Source: Acanthosoma haemorrhoidale
Taxonomy: Eukaryota; Arthropoda; Insecta; Hemiptera; Acanthosomatidae
Direction of reading: 5' to 3'
Assembly (NCBI GenBank): GCA_930367205.1
Contig: OV884009.1
Coordinates: forward strand, 104,615,189 to 104,679,188
Length of the DNA: 64,000 nucleotides
Shown here: in pieces, positions 1-10,800 of the stretch
How positions within the stretch are numbered: position 1 is the stretch's first letter
Layout of the letters: each line of letters opens with the position of its first letter
The notes under the pieces: generated by a model
What the model was told of the DNA's origin: nothing
Database searches by the model: none
Seen by the model: the letters and a program-made list of their open reading frames with translations, nothing else
Program-made: the position numbers and the translations under genes

Positions 1-68
1 TAACAAAATAATGATTTTAAATAGAAAGTGAATATCATGTGAGAATAATATATTAAAGTAAGTAATAT
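1..68. repeat. Direct repeat, left copy
   Basis: This segment is repeated with few changes at about 1127-1194 (both begin taacaaaataatga and carry tagaaagtgaatatcatg). The two copies bracket the fold-back element and the (TA)n runs. The window starts inside or at the edge of the left copy, so its true start is not visible. Confidence 0.7.
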
Positions 69-434
69 ATATGTATGTTTCGAATACAGAAACTTAAAGG
101 AAGTGGAGGTTGTCAGGTTATAAATCGAACACTTGCAGACGTAGTTTAGAACTGTAATATTAAATATATGTACACATTAGCTCGCGCTAAAAATATTACA
201 ATAAACAAATAAAACTTAAAAGTAACCTGAATCAATACAATTGTCGATAATAAGCGTTGATAATTGTCTTAACAAGAGTACAGCTATTCACGAGGTTAAC
301 AGCTCGGAGCCTCCTTTGATACTAACGCCCTCTGTAGAGAGACACCTAACATATGTGCCGAAGTTTGGTGGTAACGTTCAAACTTACATATATATGTATA
401 ATAATATATATATATATATATTTATTTATAATAA

Positions 435-437
<3 letters not shown>

Positions 438-506
<69 letters not shown>
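438..506. repeat. (TA)n microsatellite
   Basis: A nearly pure TA dinucleotide run of about 70 bases. It directly abuts the left end of the fold-back element. Open frames through it translate to alternating I-Y and are not genes. Confidence 0.95.
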
Positions 507-509
<3 letters not shown>

Positions 510-999
510 AAGAATGTATACTTTCTTTAATTTGAATTTGCCGCGCTGCTTCTACTGACCACCACTAGATGGAGCTATTAGCAATATTCTAAAAAGTGAG
601 AGGATAGAAAAGGTTATATTAAGTAACTAAAGTTGTAAATAGAGAAGCGATAATTATAAACTGTAATTGTCGTTTCTTTGTTTACAGGTAAGATTGTGTA
701 AATAATATGAATAATGTTATAATATAAAATAATAAAATATAGTAAATAAAATTGCTTGCTTTGTTTACAGAGAAACTGATTTCAGTTTATTCACCCCACC
801 TTCAATAATTGTCTTACGAAACGGCAATTATAGTTTATAATTATCACTTCTCTATTCACACTCTATTTACAACTTTAGCTACTTAATATAACCTTTCTGT
901 ATCATCTCACTATTTAGAATATTGCTGATAGCTCCATCTAGTGGTGCTCAGTAGAAGCAGCGTGGCAAATTCAAATCAAAGAGAGTATACTTTCTTTAC
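507..999. mobile_element. Fold-back / MITE-like element with long inverted arms
   Basis: The left arm (507 to about 678) and right arm (about 816-999) are inverted copies of each other. Both start gtaaagaa and share, among other blocks, the inverted segment containing accactagatggagctat. The right arm has a roughly 10-base internal duplication relative to the left. The middle is AT-rich and non-coding. TA runs lie on both sides, as expected for an element inserting at TA (Tc1/mariner-type MITE), but TA runs also make the exact target duplication unreadable. No transposase is encoded. Confidence 0.75.
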
Positions 1000-1022
1000 A
1001 TATATATATATATATATATATA
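1000..1022. repeat. (TA)n microsatellite, right flank of fold-back element
   Basis: Short TA run immediately right of the fold-back element's right arm. Together with the run at 438-506 it suggests insertion into a TA-rich target. Confidence 0.85.
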
Positions 1023-1126
1023 CCAATAGTACAACGGTGTGGTGGCTTGCTACATAAATACACTGTCTTTATCAATTTAATAAGCAGTTTTTCATGTTGG
1101 GAAAAGTATACGAAAACCCAACTAAA

Positions 1127-1194
1127 TAACAAAATAATGATTATTAATAGAAAGTGAATATCATGCGAGAATAATATATTAAAGTAAGTAATAT
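1127..1194. repeat. Direct repeat, right copy
   Basis: Second copy of the segment at 1-68, lying about 1.1 kb away in the same orientation. The pair may be a segmental duplication or ends of a larger element; no coding content links them. Confidence 0.7.
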
Positions 1195-1779
1195 TATTAA
1201 TATTTTAGCTTGTCATGTTGTACTATTGTAATAAAATATGTTTGGTTCACTTATGGATGTAAATTTCCCATTTCTTAAATTAGTGGATTATGTGGAGTCA
1301 GGGCAATAGTCCAAACAAATTGAGCGTACAAGAATTGTTAAATGAATGGAATATTTTATTCTTCATGAAATTTTTCAATTATGGTGTAGTAATATAATTA
1401 TTTATAATTCGGAGACATTTATTTTGAATAGTTTGGATTTGTTTTTACTGTTGAAGCTCCCAAACTTACTAGGCACCCATATATTAATACAGGATAAATT
1501 ACAGATTTGTACAGAATTCATTTATTTTTTTAAGAAAATTTGAATTGTTTATTAAAATATGGGTACATTTTGTACATTATTGCTTAGGTTTATCAGATTA
1601 TAATTTGACATGCTGGGTGAAAGAAAATTTTTTGTGGAGGTGTACTCCTAGGTACACTGAAAGTGGGATTTTTTCAGAAAAGCGTAGCTTTTTTTTAGAT
1701 ATTTATTTTCAACCTCTAAGGCTTAAAATTCCGAATGAACTTGTAATGAAGACGGTGTCGTCGGCAAATAGGTCTACCT

Positions 1780-3620
1780 AGGTATTTTTAGGAATGGTTA
1801 TATCGTTAACAAACAAACAGGTTGAGAAACATAGGACTGAGACACGAGCCCTGAGGCAGACCCGTGACTATTTTCCGGATTGATGAGGAACAATTTTGTG
1901 TAGATACTGTGAAAGTACTCGCAACTCAATGAACCACGATACGATGTTGACAATATATCAAGAAAGGTTGATTTTAATTAATTTATACAAAATTACTTTT
2001 ACCAGATAGTATCAAATAGTTTCTCAATGCCTGTTGAAACCAGTGGCGGTGAATTAGTGGGATTGCCTAAAACAGAATTGTTCGTGATAACATTTTCTTT
2101 GTTTTTATATTTAACTAGCCATGACGTAATTACGTTTTCAAAGATTTTTGAGGTGATATTTAAGCAACTTATAGGTCGATAATTGTAAAGTGAAACTAAA
2201 TTTTTATTCGGTTTTGGCGAGGCTATTAAGTTTTACTATTTTCCATGCTGTTGGAAAATGTCCTATTCTTAAACAGGTGTTTATAATTTTGGTTAAGTGG
2301 AGTATCGGTTTTTTGCTTAAATTTTCTATTAGGCTTGTTTTAATTCCATCCGGAACAGACTATTTCCTGTTATTTATTTAGGGGTTAAATAGTTTTACCT
2401 ATTTCTTTTGGAGAAGCATGTGAAAATGATTGGCTTGATTGAGATTAAAATAGCCCTTAACCGTTCTAATTACTTAGCATACGAATTTGTAACCATTAAT
2501 GTGACTTAAGCGATAGTTTCAAAATTATCTGCTATCGGGTTTAAGTTATCACTCAAAACGTAAATAATTTTCTTGATTTTGAAGTGTAGGAATAGAGTTT
2601 TTGTGATTAGTAAAGATGAGTTTTCTATAGATTTTTGTACTTTGGGTTTATTCCAAGAAGATTGAGACCTAGGTTCGTTTCTACACATATGTAGTAAGTT
2701 TTAACTGAATCATTTTAGTTACTTTATTAATAGTTCTTTTTAGTATCGATGATCTGTTTGTTTTCGAAGCATTGGCGTAAGTAATTTTTAAATTGTATTA
2801 TATTTAAAATAGTATTTTAATATTTTTCTTAGATAATATTTTGGCAATTTTTTTAATGACAGATGCCTTAAGAACTTGATTTATCGTGTTTGTAATATGG
2901 CCATTCCCTTATAGATTTTTTTTATTACAAGTCGGATTTATTTCTATACCGTTTTTTAATAATTTTGACCAGTTTGGAATATTGAACTTAAAACGATAAT
3001 TTGGTTTTGTCATAATCACAGATTTTATCCTAAAAATCACAGGCTTGTGGTGTAAACTAAGTGCAGATTTTAAACGGGAGATTTGGTTGTATGGTTTTGT
3101 CAGCACTATATCTTGTACTAGGTTTAAGTCTACTATTACTTGGGTAGTAGATTGGTTTATGAGGTACTCGGGTTTCAATTTTATTTTCGGGGGAAAAATT
3201 AACTACACTTTTTCCATTTTTACTATTTCGGCATCATGCCAAATTTTATGTTTACAGTTTAGGTCCCCTAAATCCACCATGTTGGTATTTAATTTGAAAA
3301 TTAGATCGATCATTGTCAATTAAAGTTTTATTTGGTGGAAAATAAACGGTTATAATACGAAAAGGTAGCCATAGTATTAAAGCAGTAGTGAGTGCTTCAA
3401 TAGAAATGAGCTGAAGGCTCGGACGATAGTGATTTTACATATTATTGTGTGCCAACCGTGCCTTCTCTTAAACCTTTTCTGTCTCTTCTGACATTGATGA
3501 ATTTTGAAATTTGCTATTTTGATTTTGTCTGAATTTGGTCAAGATGGGTTTCAGACATACCTATAAGGTGTGGATTATTTACATATATAGAAGACTCGAG
3601 TTGAAGTATCTTGTTTCTAA
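1780..3620 (-). mobile_element. Jockey-superfamily LINE relic: endonuclease and reverse transcriptase
   Basis: Read on the minus strand, the pieces lie in normal ORF2 order with many stops and frameshifts. Near 3290-3350 is an endonuclease-like stretch reading YFPPNKT, and near 3200-3260 GDLNCKHKIWHD, the GDFNAKH-type motif of APE endonucleases. The 2909-3178 frame matches the endonuclease C-terminal region (DIVL..., HKPVIF). Around 2150-2200 a YNYRPIS...SKIFE block and around 1850-1880 GLPQGSCLSP are hallmark LINE RT motifs, followed near 1750 by a degraded FADD-like box. The element is dead. Confidence 0.75.
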
Positions 3621-3839
3621 CCGATCGTGCGTTCTAAGTTAAACAGTTTAATTCACAGTTAGTGTTCATATCCCTATTATTGATTAATGTGCAATGGATA
3701 GTTTTTGTATATACGGTCCTGCCCATCCGTAACCTTCAATTCGATAGCAATTCCCACGTCCAATACGGTTAGCTATCTATCTATATGTGATCTATGACAT
3801 ATGCCATATATCTATCTATATATGAAAACCTAGATAGGT

Positions 3840-4800
3840 TTTCATCTAGACAAAAGGCTGAATTTAAATCCTCACACAAGACAGTTATACAGACTACTTA
3901 GCAGAAACACTAACCTCAATAGAAAAGTAACTTTACTCATACAAACAGTTGTTAAAACCAATTTGGAATTACAGAATAGAACTAATGGGGGCAGCCAAAA
4001 GGTCGAACAGCCAACTAATCCAGGTCCTGAGAACCGCAGTCAGTAATGCCTTTTACATTACAAACTCATCCCTTCACAGAGAACTCCATGTGTCAACTGT
4101 CCTTGACCTTATGAAAAATTTCCGACCTAACAAAGCTTTTATTTTAGCTTTTATTTCACTAGCTTTTATTTATTTTATTATCATCTTCATGTTGAGGTCG
4201 GAAACTTTTCAGACCACCTGTGTATACCCTCAACATTTCCGAAATTCCACAAAAACCTATCTGCTCATCCAAATCCTTTTATCAACTGCCTATACAGTTA
4301 CACTCATCCTTACGATCCTCCTCGTCACCTAAATCGGCAATTTCGGCTCGGTGGTCTCGTGATCTTTGTAAACTGATATGTAGGTCATAGATAGGATCCT
4401 GGCACTGGCCAACATCCCCCCTCATGCCCTGAGTGGCTGTTGCTCACTCTTACCCTCTCTCTCGTCGCCAGTAGGTGAAACGGTTTCGTAGGGAGGTGGG
4501 GGGGGGGGGGGGTATGCTCCTTCCGGCTCTTCTGCCAGCTTGCTTGGGAAATTCCTTTGGAAGGGGCAGGCTAATGAGCAGAATGTTTATGTATAAATGG
4601 AATTGTACATAGGTATGAATGAATTCTTACATCTCAATTAATAATACTGTACAAGCAAATTGTAATTTTCTAATGAAGATCTTCTATTCTTCAATATTTA
4701 ATGATAGTATAAATGTCTAGTTTCCGGTTTTGTAATTATATAGGAATAATTTAATTTCAATATCTTTGATTGAAAAATAAATTGCAGTAAGTAATTTTAT
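3840..4800 (+). mobile_element. LINE 3' fragment (RT C-terminus and 3' UTR)
   Basis: From 3840, a plus-strand reading resembles the C-terminal RT part of Jockey-type elements: an LNPHTRQLYRLL-like stretch, then LKPIWNYRIELMGAAKRSN at about 3949-4008 and an LHRELHVSTV stretch. After the stop at 4330 the sequence resembles a LINE 3' UTR, with a G-run near 4500 and repeated attgtacataggtatgaatg-like words, ending in AT-rich sequence. It resembles the tails at 39.1, 47.1 and 60.2 kb but is more divergent. Confidence 0.6.
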
Positions 4801-5009
4801 ATAATAGGCCTTGGTTGCTGTTTTGATAGCAGAGTATTGTTAATACATTGTTTTCAACTTACAGGTTATAGTTAGCTGATTGTTTGACACTGGAATGAAT
4901 CTAGAAACCTTTACTTTACAGCCGGCGAACGTTTTAGAAAAACTAATAAACTTTTCCGTCGTGGACTGAATGACATCCATCGGTTCGTTATCGATACCTA
5001 AGCATGGAA

Positions 5010-6871
5010 CTATAAAATGAGCATCATATCAGTACAAATTATGCATGAATACGAGAATAAAGTCAGGTTTTCTAAATTTGAGATTACAAGATGAATGAGC
5101 CGCCCCTCTTGCCTTATCAGCAGCGTGGTCATGATCGCACACGCTCTCCTTTTATCTCCTTCCGCTGGCGGTTCTTGACAAATATGGCAAAAAACAGCAT
5201 TTTTGTATGCAGTGGCTTCCTCATTCGTCATGTTTTCTCTCTCACGATATATTCCCTCAACTGAGATTGACAGATGGCGGAAAGACATTAGGAATTCATG
5301 CGTACAGTGCTCACCGGTAAAAACTACAGGGGAATCTGAGCAAATAGGTGGTATTACAGATTTCACATAAGCTCCGATAACATGATTTTGAACATTTTTG
5401 CTCCATGACGTTAGAGGATCACCGGATGGACCTGGAACGGGGAGCAATGGGCATTCAAGATCAGCATAAATTACAATTGGTACTCGCTGCTTGTATTCTA
5501 AATGGGGAAATTCAAGGTAATTTTGGACTTTGAATGAAGAAAATCATGTCATACCGGTTTATGGGATTTACACTATTATTCATGTTCTTTCATTTTGAGA
5601 GTAGCGCTCTTATTAGGACTGTTTGAATAATAAATGAAACATCGTCTGCAAATTAATTTTCATTAGATGACAAATGGGAGCTGAGGAGGATGATCAAACT
5701 AGTTACTAAACAAAAGTGACTACTCAAACCTTCTTGTAGCAAAAGCAAACCAAAATTATTTTTGGTCTCTATTTTGCTAATTATAAACGGGCTTACCTCA
5801 TTATTATCGTTCAGACCGAAAACGTTAATAGATACATTGTTGTCATTTTCAAAATGTTTAACGTCTTTTATTAGTGTCGTCGGATAGGCGATGGAGTCGA
5901 ACGCGTATCCCTTCTACACCATTATATAATATAAAACTGTCATTAGAGCCAATTCTTGAACTTATAGCGTATTTGAAGCATAAATTATCATTATAATTTT
6001 GCACATGTATAACAGCTTTTTTGCTCGCGATTTTTGTTAGACAACGGAATGTAACTCCGCCCTTTAGAGGTTTGTATTTAGTAACATGCATTGTGAGTAA
6101 ATTGACAGATTTAGAATATCAAACCGGAGCCAGGACCTTGGAATTCACCCATTTCGTCGATGAGTTTGAGATGTGTTTGTAGTATACTCAATTAAATCGT
6201 AGGATAAGTCTACAGCTTCATTTTTGGTTTTAAAGTTAACATCAGATCGTTCGTCGCTGATGTTATCGTTTGTTTTCGTAATAAAAGTGCACTCTACTAC
6301 AATATAAGTTTTAATGTTTCTCCACTTATTTATATATTCACTAAGTTAATGGACTCGGTCGATTTTACTTCAGAGAACTTGTTGAAGTGTTAAATTCATT
6401 TGACTATTTGTTATAAATATATCAACTACAGTGCCTCTGTAGGCACTGACACTAATTGTGGGACTAACTGACACGGATAGAGAGCTATCCACTAACGTAT
6501 TCTGTTGTAAAAATAATGCCCGTTTATTTGATTTAAATCGTTTGAAATAATTGAACACTTAGTTCCAGTGAGGAGAGGGCGTGTCCCCCCGGGTTGCTAC
6601 TACTAGTCGCTTCGATGTCAACTGCCACCAGACCATTAGTAGAGTTTACTATCCTACATTGCTTTATGTGTCTATTTAAATGTATTTTATGCTTATATAT
6701 ACGAGTGCATATACTGCATTTCCAATTGTCAGGGACAGAAGCAACGGTACATTTGTGACTGGAAGAATTGTCAACAAGGATACCACATATGTGACGTAAA
6801 TAGTAATCTGTAGATATACACTTTTGACACTTATCATAATATTTGAAACAAAAAAATTCGCACAAAAACAT
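5010..6871 (-). pseudogene. Relic of a virus/Polinton-like family B DNA polymerase protein
   Basis: Three minus-strand blocks lie in the order of one long protein family known from Maverick/Polinton-like and related elements. At 6533-6871 is a C2H2 finger (CSICTRIYKHKIHLNRH). At 5858-6091 comes a KPLKGG... and KKAVIHVQNY..CFKYA block, continued near 5800-5880 by NNVSINVFGL. At about 5450-5500 PIVIYADLE matches the Exo I motif (DxE) of the polymerase B exonuclease. At 5010-5447 a NAVFCHICQEPP knuckle follows. Stops and frameshifts separate the blocks, and the palm motifs are missing beyond 5010. The order is visible; the family assignment rests on recognised motifs. It is a broken copy and cannot make the full enzyme. 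Confidence 0.65.
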
Positions 6872-7025
6872 TTTTTAAAGCTAATCATTGCATCTAATTA
6901 ATTACTACATGCACACCGATATGCACACGCCATATTTTGCTTATTACTGCAATTCTATGAAACGAAATTCATTATACATTTTCTCCTTCCCCAGTCCAAG
7001 CTGATCTGAAATTTAATACAATCTA

Positions 7026-7469
7026 CTAACCACTTCTACTATATCCTCTACATATAGCACGAGAAGGTCGGTGATCCGTATGTATTCGAAACATTTCACC
7101 GAATACATACTGACGGAAGTGCCCAATAGCCCATACTATCCCGAGGAGTTCTCGTTCCAGAGCACTGTACCGCGCCTCCGTGTCCGTCAGGTGTCTGCTC
7201 GTGTAAGCCACCGGTCTTTCCGCGTCCCCACCTTCCTGTGACAATACTGCCCCCAAGGCATAGTCGCTTGCGTCGGTGGTGATCGTGAACTCCTTCTCGA
7301 AGTTGGGGAAAGCCAAAATCGGCGCCTCCTGCAAACGCGCCAAGCATTTGCGGATATTCTGCTCTATCAGTGGCGTTATCATTATCCATGCTCCTTTCCG
7401 TAGTAAGTTATTAATGGGTACCATATATTCTGGCATGTCCGGTACGAAACGGTGGTAGTAATTGAGCAT
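7026..7469 (-). pseudogene. pol: Ty3/gypsy pol: RT connection and RNase H
   Basis: The minus-strand frame begins MLNYYHRFVPD, the typical post-RT stretch of gypsy pol, then TTDASDYALGAVLSQ (RNase H start with its catalytic Asp), RPVAYTSRHL and ALERELLGIVWAIGHFR, ending at HTDHRP. These are classic gypsy RNase H motifs. After them the frame is lost and no integrase follows: by 6980-7000 there is only a purine-rich tract on the minus strand. It is the downstream part of the element that continues to 10.8 kb. Confidence 0.85.
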
Positions 7470-8330
7470 GCCCAGTAATCACCGAATTTCTTTTACGTCT
7501 TTTGGCACGTCCAATTTCCTGAGCACTTCGACTTTCGTCAAGTCTGGTTGAACCCCCCCCCCCCCTGAGAGATTGTGTGTCCTACAAAACTAATCTGCTC
7601 CTGCCCCAGTGAAGATTTGTCTAGTGACAGTTTCAGCCCGAAATCTCTTAGTCCCCTAAATACGCTCCGGAGGTATTGAATGTCTTCCAATTCCATTCGG
7701 CTTCCAATATCAGCATGTCATCCATGTAAATTTGGCACATATTTTCGTCCATTCCTCTCAGGAGTTGGTCCACGAGACGCTGAAAAGTAATTAGGGCATT
7801 TTTGAGACCAAACGGCATTCTCGTGAACTCAAAATGTCCTATTTAAAACGAGAACGCCGTTTTATGTTGATAATGCGCAGCTAGCTTGATCTGATGGTAC
7901 CCTGCTTTTAGGTCTAATGTGCTAAAAATATTTGTTGAGTCTGTCTAGGATGTCTTCGAACCGTGGGATTGGATATTTTTCGTCCAGAGTATTGTCGTTA
8001 AGTTTCCAAAAATCCACCACGATTCGGTACTTTTCCTAACTTTCTACCGGTCAACGTTTCTTTTTCACTGCCCACAGAGGGCTATTATACGGAGACGTGT
8101 TATCTCTGATGATCCCTTTGCGCTTGAGATCCTCGATCTCCTTCCTAATGTCTGAGCGCTTGCGGATCGGTATCCGGGAGGAGAGGTGGTCCGCTACTTC
8201 ACATACGTCACCCGCTCTACTTTTAACGGGATCTCATGTAGCGTTTTCCCCGTTGCTTCTAGCGTGTCCACTTCAACGAAAAAAATATCCCTAAAGTCGC
8301 TCCACAAACTCTCCCTCCAATCCTCCACTC
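7470..8330 (-). pseudogene. pol: Ty3/gypsy pol: reverse transcriptase, frameshifted
   Basis: Minus-strand reading gives RT motifs in order: DLKAGYHQIKLA near 7900, FEFTRMPFGLKNA near 7810-7830, and YMDDM near 7710 in place of the usual YLDD. Several stops and single-base shifts occur, including one at a C-run near 7552-7564. It joins the protease block upstream (8343-8525) and the RNase H block downstream. Confidence 0.8.
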
Positions 8331-8342
8331 TCTTAACCGCTC

Positions 8343-8525
8343 CTATTGGCATCTTTTCACCCCGTACGGCCCCCGGGTTCGATAGGTTCGCTTCCCTAGC
8401 TTGATCCTCCAGTTCTCACCCTCCTTTTCTAAGCACGCGCCTACTTTTCCCAGTAAATCACGCCCCAGTATTATGTAGTATTCCCGCGGCATGTCTTCCA
8501 TGAGTTGTACCTTTACATCACCCAT
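8343..8525 (-). pseudogene. Gypsy retropepsin C-terminal segment
   Basis: The minus-strand frame carries EYYIILGRDLLGKVGA, matching the ILGxD/DFL box near the end of gypsy proteases, followed by a pre-RT linker. It lies exactly between gag and RT. The active-site region should lie just upstream (8530-8760) but reads in broken frames. Confidence 0.7.
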
Positions 8526-8885
8526 TACCTTCTCCTATTCGTCCAGCCCTACGACCGCTTCTTCCATCACTTCTCAGAGTAAGTAATTTAATACAGTGTC
8601 CCCCCAGAGTAAGTAATTTACACTCCCAACCTTGATCTGGTGTGCACTCTCTCCTCCACGCAGCCTCTCTATCGCACCGCGAGATATTATTGTATTGGCG
8701 CTGCCAGTATCAATCAGGCACCTCTCCCCCTTCCGAACTCAATAATTAGAAACCCCCACATCCTTTCCCGCACTGTATTGCACCTTAGGATGCGGTCGCC
8801 TCTCTGCTGCCACTCTCCTCAGGCCTCCGTATGCCGCTCCCATTTGCGTGATACATTCTTCTGCCACTCTCGTCTTCTGCTCCTG

Positions 8886-9937
8886 TTAAGCTTCAACTCC
8901 CCCATGTCTGTTTCTGGCGTCCCTGATGACTCGTCGCCCGATGATCCATTTTCTCTGGGTGTTGCGCTCCACCTCTCGAATTTCCTGGTTATTCACCTCC
9001 ATTGGTTCTGCTTTGTGAAATTCCTTTCTACGAAAAACGTATGGACATTGCCTTGCTATTTGTCCTTCTTCCTCACACTCAAAGCACTTAGTGCGAGAGC
9101 ACTGAGCTACCAAACGGCCCATCTTTCCACAGCCATGGCATTTCCTATCTTCTTTCCGAGGCGCGTACCCCGGCCTCGTCCCTTCCAATCAATCTTTTCT
9201 CTCCCGCCGCTCTCCTGTCTCTACCGGCAAACAGCGTTTCCTGTCTCCTCCACACTGCTTTTGGGGTCCTGTTTCTCCTATATGTGATCCGGCTCGAATC
9301 GTTGTCATCTTCGTGCATTTTCACTTCGTCCTCTCTCGAGCTACCATCAATCATCGCCTGTGCGCGTTCGAGGAACGACCGCTCATTAGGGAACACTTCC
9401 TTCCTTCCCGTCTCCTTCGCCAACTGCACCTTTAAGATCGTAGATAGGAACCCCATCCTGCCCTTCACTTCCTCGGCGCTAGTAGTCTCTCTCATTTTCT
9501 CATTTATTTAATTGTAGCGGACTACCAGGACAGCACCATACTGTCCACTATTCTGTCTCGGAGATTTCATTTCTCGACACATTTGGAAGATATCCTCCTC
9601 TGGGGTCCATCGTCCCCCCCCCATGTGCTTTCCTCAGTAGTGTCTTTGCTGTTTCCCATGGGGTTTCCTCGTCCGCCTGTATCATGTTCAGCACTTTCCT
9701 TTTTACCCTGCGCACCAGGTCCACCTTTATTGACTTAGCGTCACCAGGGTCGAGTAGGCCTTCGTCCATCTTCGCTTTTATCTTCTCCATAATTCTATCG
9801 CCCCCTTTGAAAAAATTATTCAACTCACCCAGTTCCCCAGAAAATCTTTCGAGGTCTGAGATCATTTTCTTCGTGCCCTGCGATGTCACTGCCCACACCT
9901 TCATCCATGCCAGCGAGTTCGCATGGGCTTCAGCCAA
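8886..9937 (-). pseudogene. gag: Gypsy gag with zinc knuckles, in two or three frames
   Basis: Minus-strand frames 9548-9937, 9145-9495 and 8886-9188 succeed one another. The first has gag capsid-like helices (FFKGGDRIMEKIKAKM). The last has two CCHC-type knuckles, CHGCGKMGRLVAQC and CFECEEEGQIARQC, typical of nucleocapsid. Frame changes split it, so no single Gag can be made as read. It is the 5' coding part of the element whose LTR lies at about 10.1-10.8 kb. Confidence 0.75.
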
Positions 9938-10059
9938 GGTTTCGAGAGGTAATTGCGGAACTTCAAACGCTGCCGGGCCGCAACTTCATCATTTCGCTTA
10001 CCTACTTATACAACACGAAGACGAAGAAAAATAAAAGCCAACTTCCACATCAATGACTC

Positions 10060-10090
10060 GAACCCACTTCGCTCCCAGTTTTCGGCACCA
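10060..10090 (-). promoter_or_regulatory. Primer-binding site and leader of the gypsy element
   Basis: On the minus strand the sequence just inside the presumed LTR reads tggtgccgaaaactggga. TGGTGCC-type starts are typical primer-binding sites of LTR retroelements. It sits between the LTR and the gag frames, which fixes the element's direction. Confidence 0.5.
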
Positions 10091-10800
10091 GTTAATTATC
10101 GTCAACGAAAAATTTGAAAAAGAAAAAGGGTTGAATGAAATCACAGATCGAGAGTTGTCACAAGATTGTTTATTGAGTGGTTTTGATCCTCTATATATAC
10201 ATTCGGGATGTTTACGTCCCGATGACTTGGGTATTAGGCAGGATACTTACGGTGCCCGATATATACGTTAAATCATCTCTCGACGTTAATCAGTTTTTAA
10301 AAACACTTTATTTCAGAGATAAAAAACAAGGTTTATGTCAAGACTGTGTCTACACATGGACAAGTCTATAGAACAAAAATAACTTTATAAACCAACAAAA
10401 GAATAAAAATAAGAATACGAACTGTTAGCAAGAGCAAGAGGAAAGAATAGGATTATGTAACACTAGGAGAGCCTGTATATAGGAGAGGAATGTGGATTAG
10501 CAATGTTTGGGGTTTAGGATTAGTTAAGGGCTTCAACTATATATTTGCAAGTCACAATGAAGTGACGAATATAAAGTAGGAAAAAAACCTACATCTGCTT
10601 ATTGACAGAGCGTGTACTAAAGGTGGAGCGTTTGAGCTGATGCCGGAGCGCTTAAGCTAGACTGCTGTCTGCATTTCTGGCGAACTGAGTCAGTCGGCCT
10701 CTGAAGTCTTGGATTGAGTAGTTACACCACATCAACGTCTGCTATCGATTGTTAATTTTTCATTCATCGAGACTCTTATCGATACCAGCAATTGTTAATT
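10091..10800 (-). repeat. Probable 5' LTR of the minus-strand gypsy element
   Basis: The stretch between the PBS-like site and about 10800 has related ends (agttaattat at 10091 and caattgttaatt near 10790). It holds a minus-strand polyadenylation-type aataaa near 10300. Its partner 3' LTR was not found below 7 kb, so the outer edge is approximate. Confidence 0.45.

Noticed and set aside
241..535. Open frames of Ile/Tyr repeats
   Set aside because: They simply translate the (TA)n run.
8640..9287. 215-codon plus-strand frame, the longest open frame in the window
   Set aside because: It is antisense to gypsy gag, whose zinc knuckles are read on the minus strand. It has no domain of its own.
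9684..10034. 116-codon plus-strand frame
   Set aside because: Shadow of minus-strand gag; no recognisable motif.
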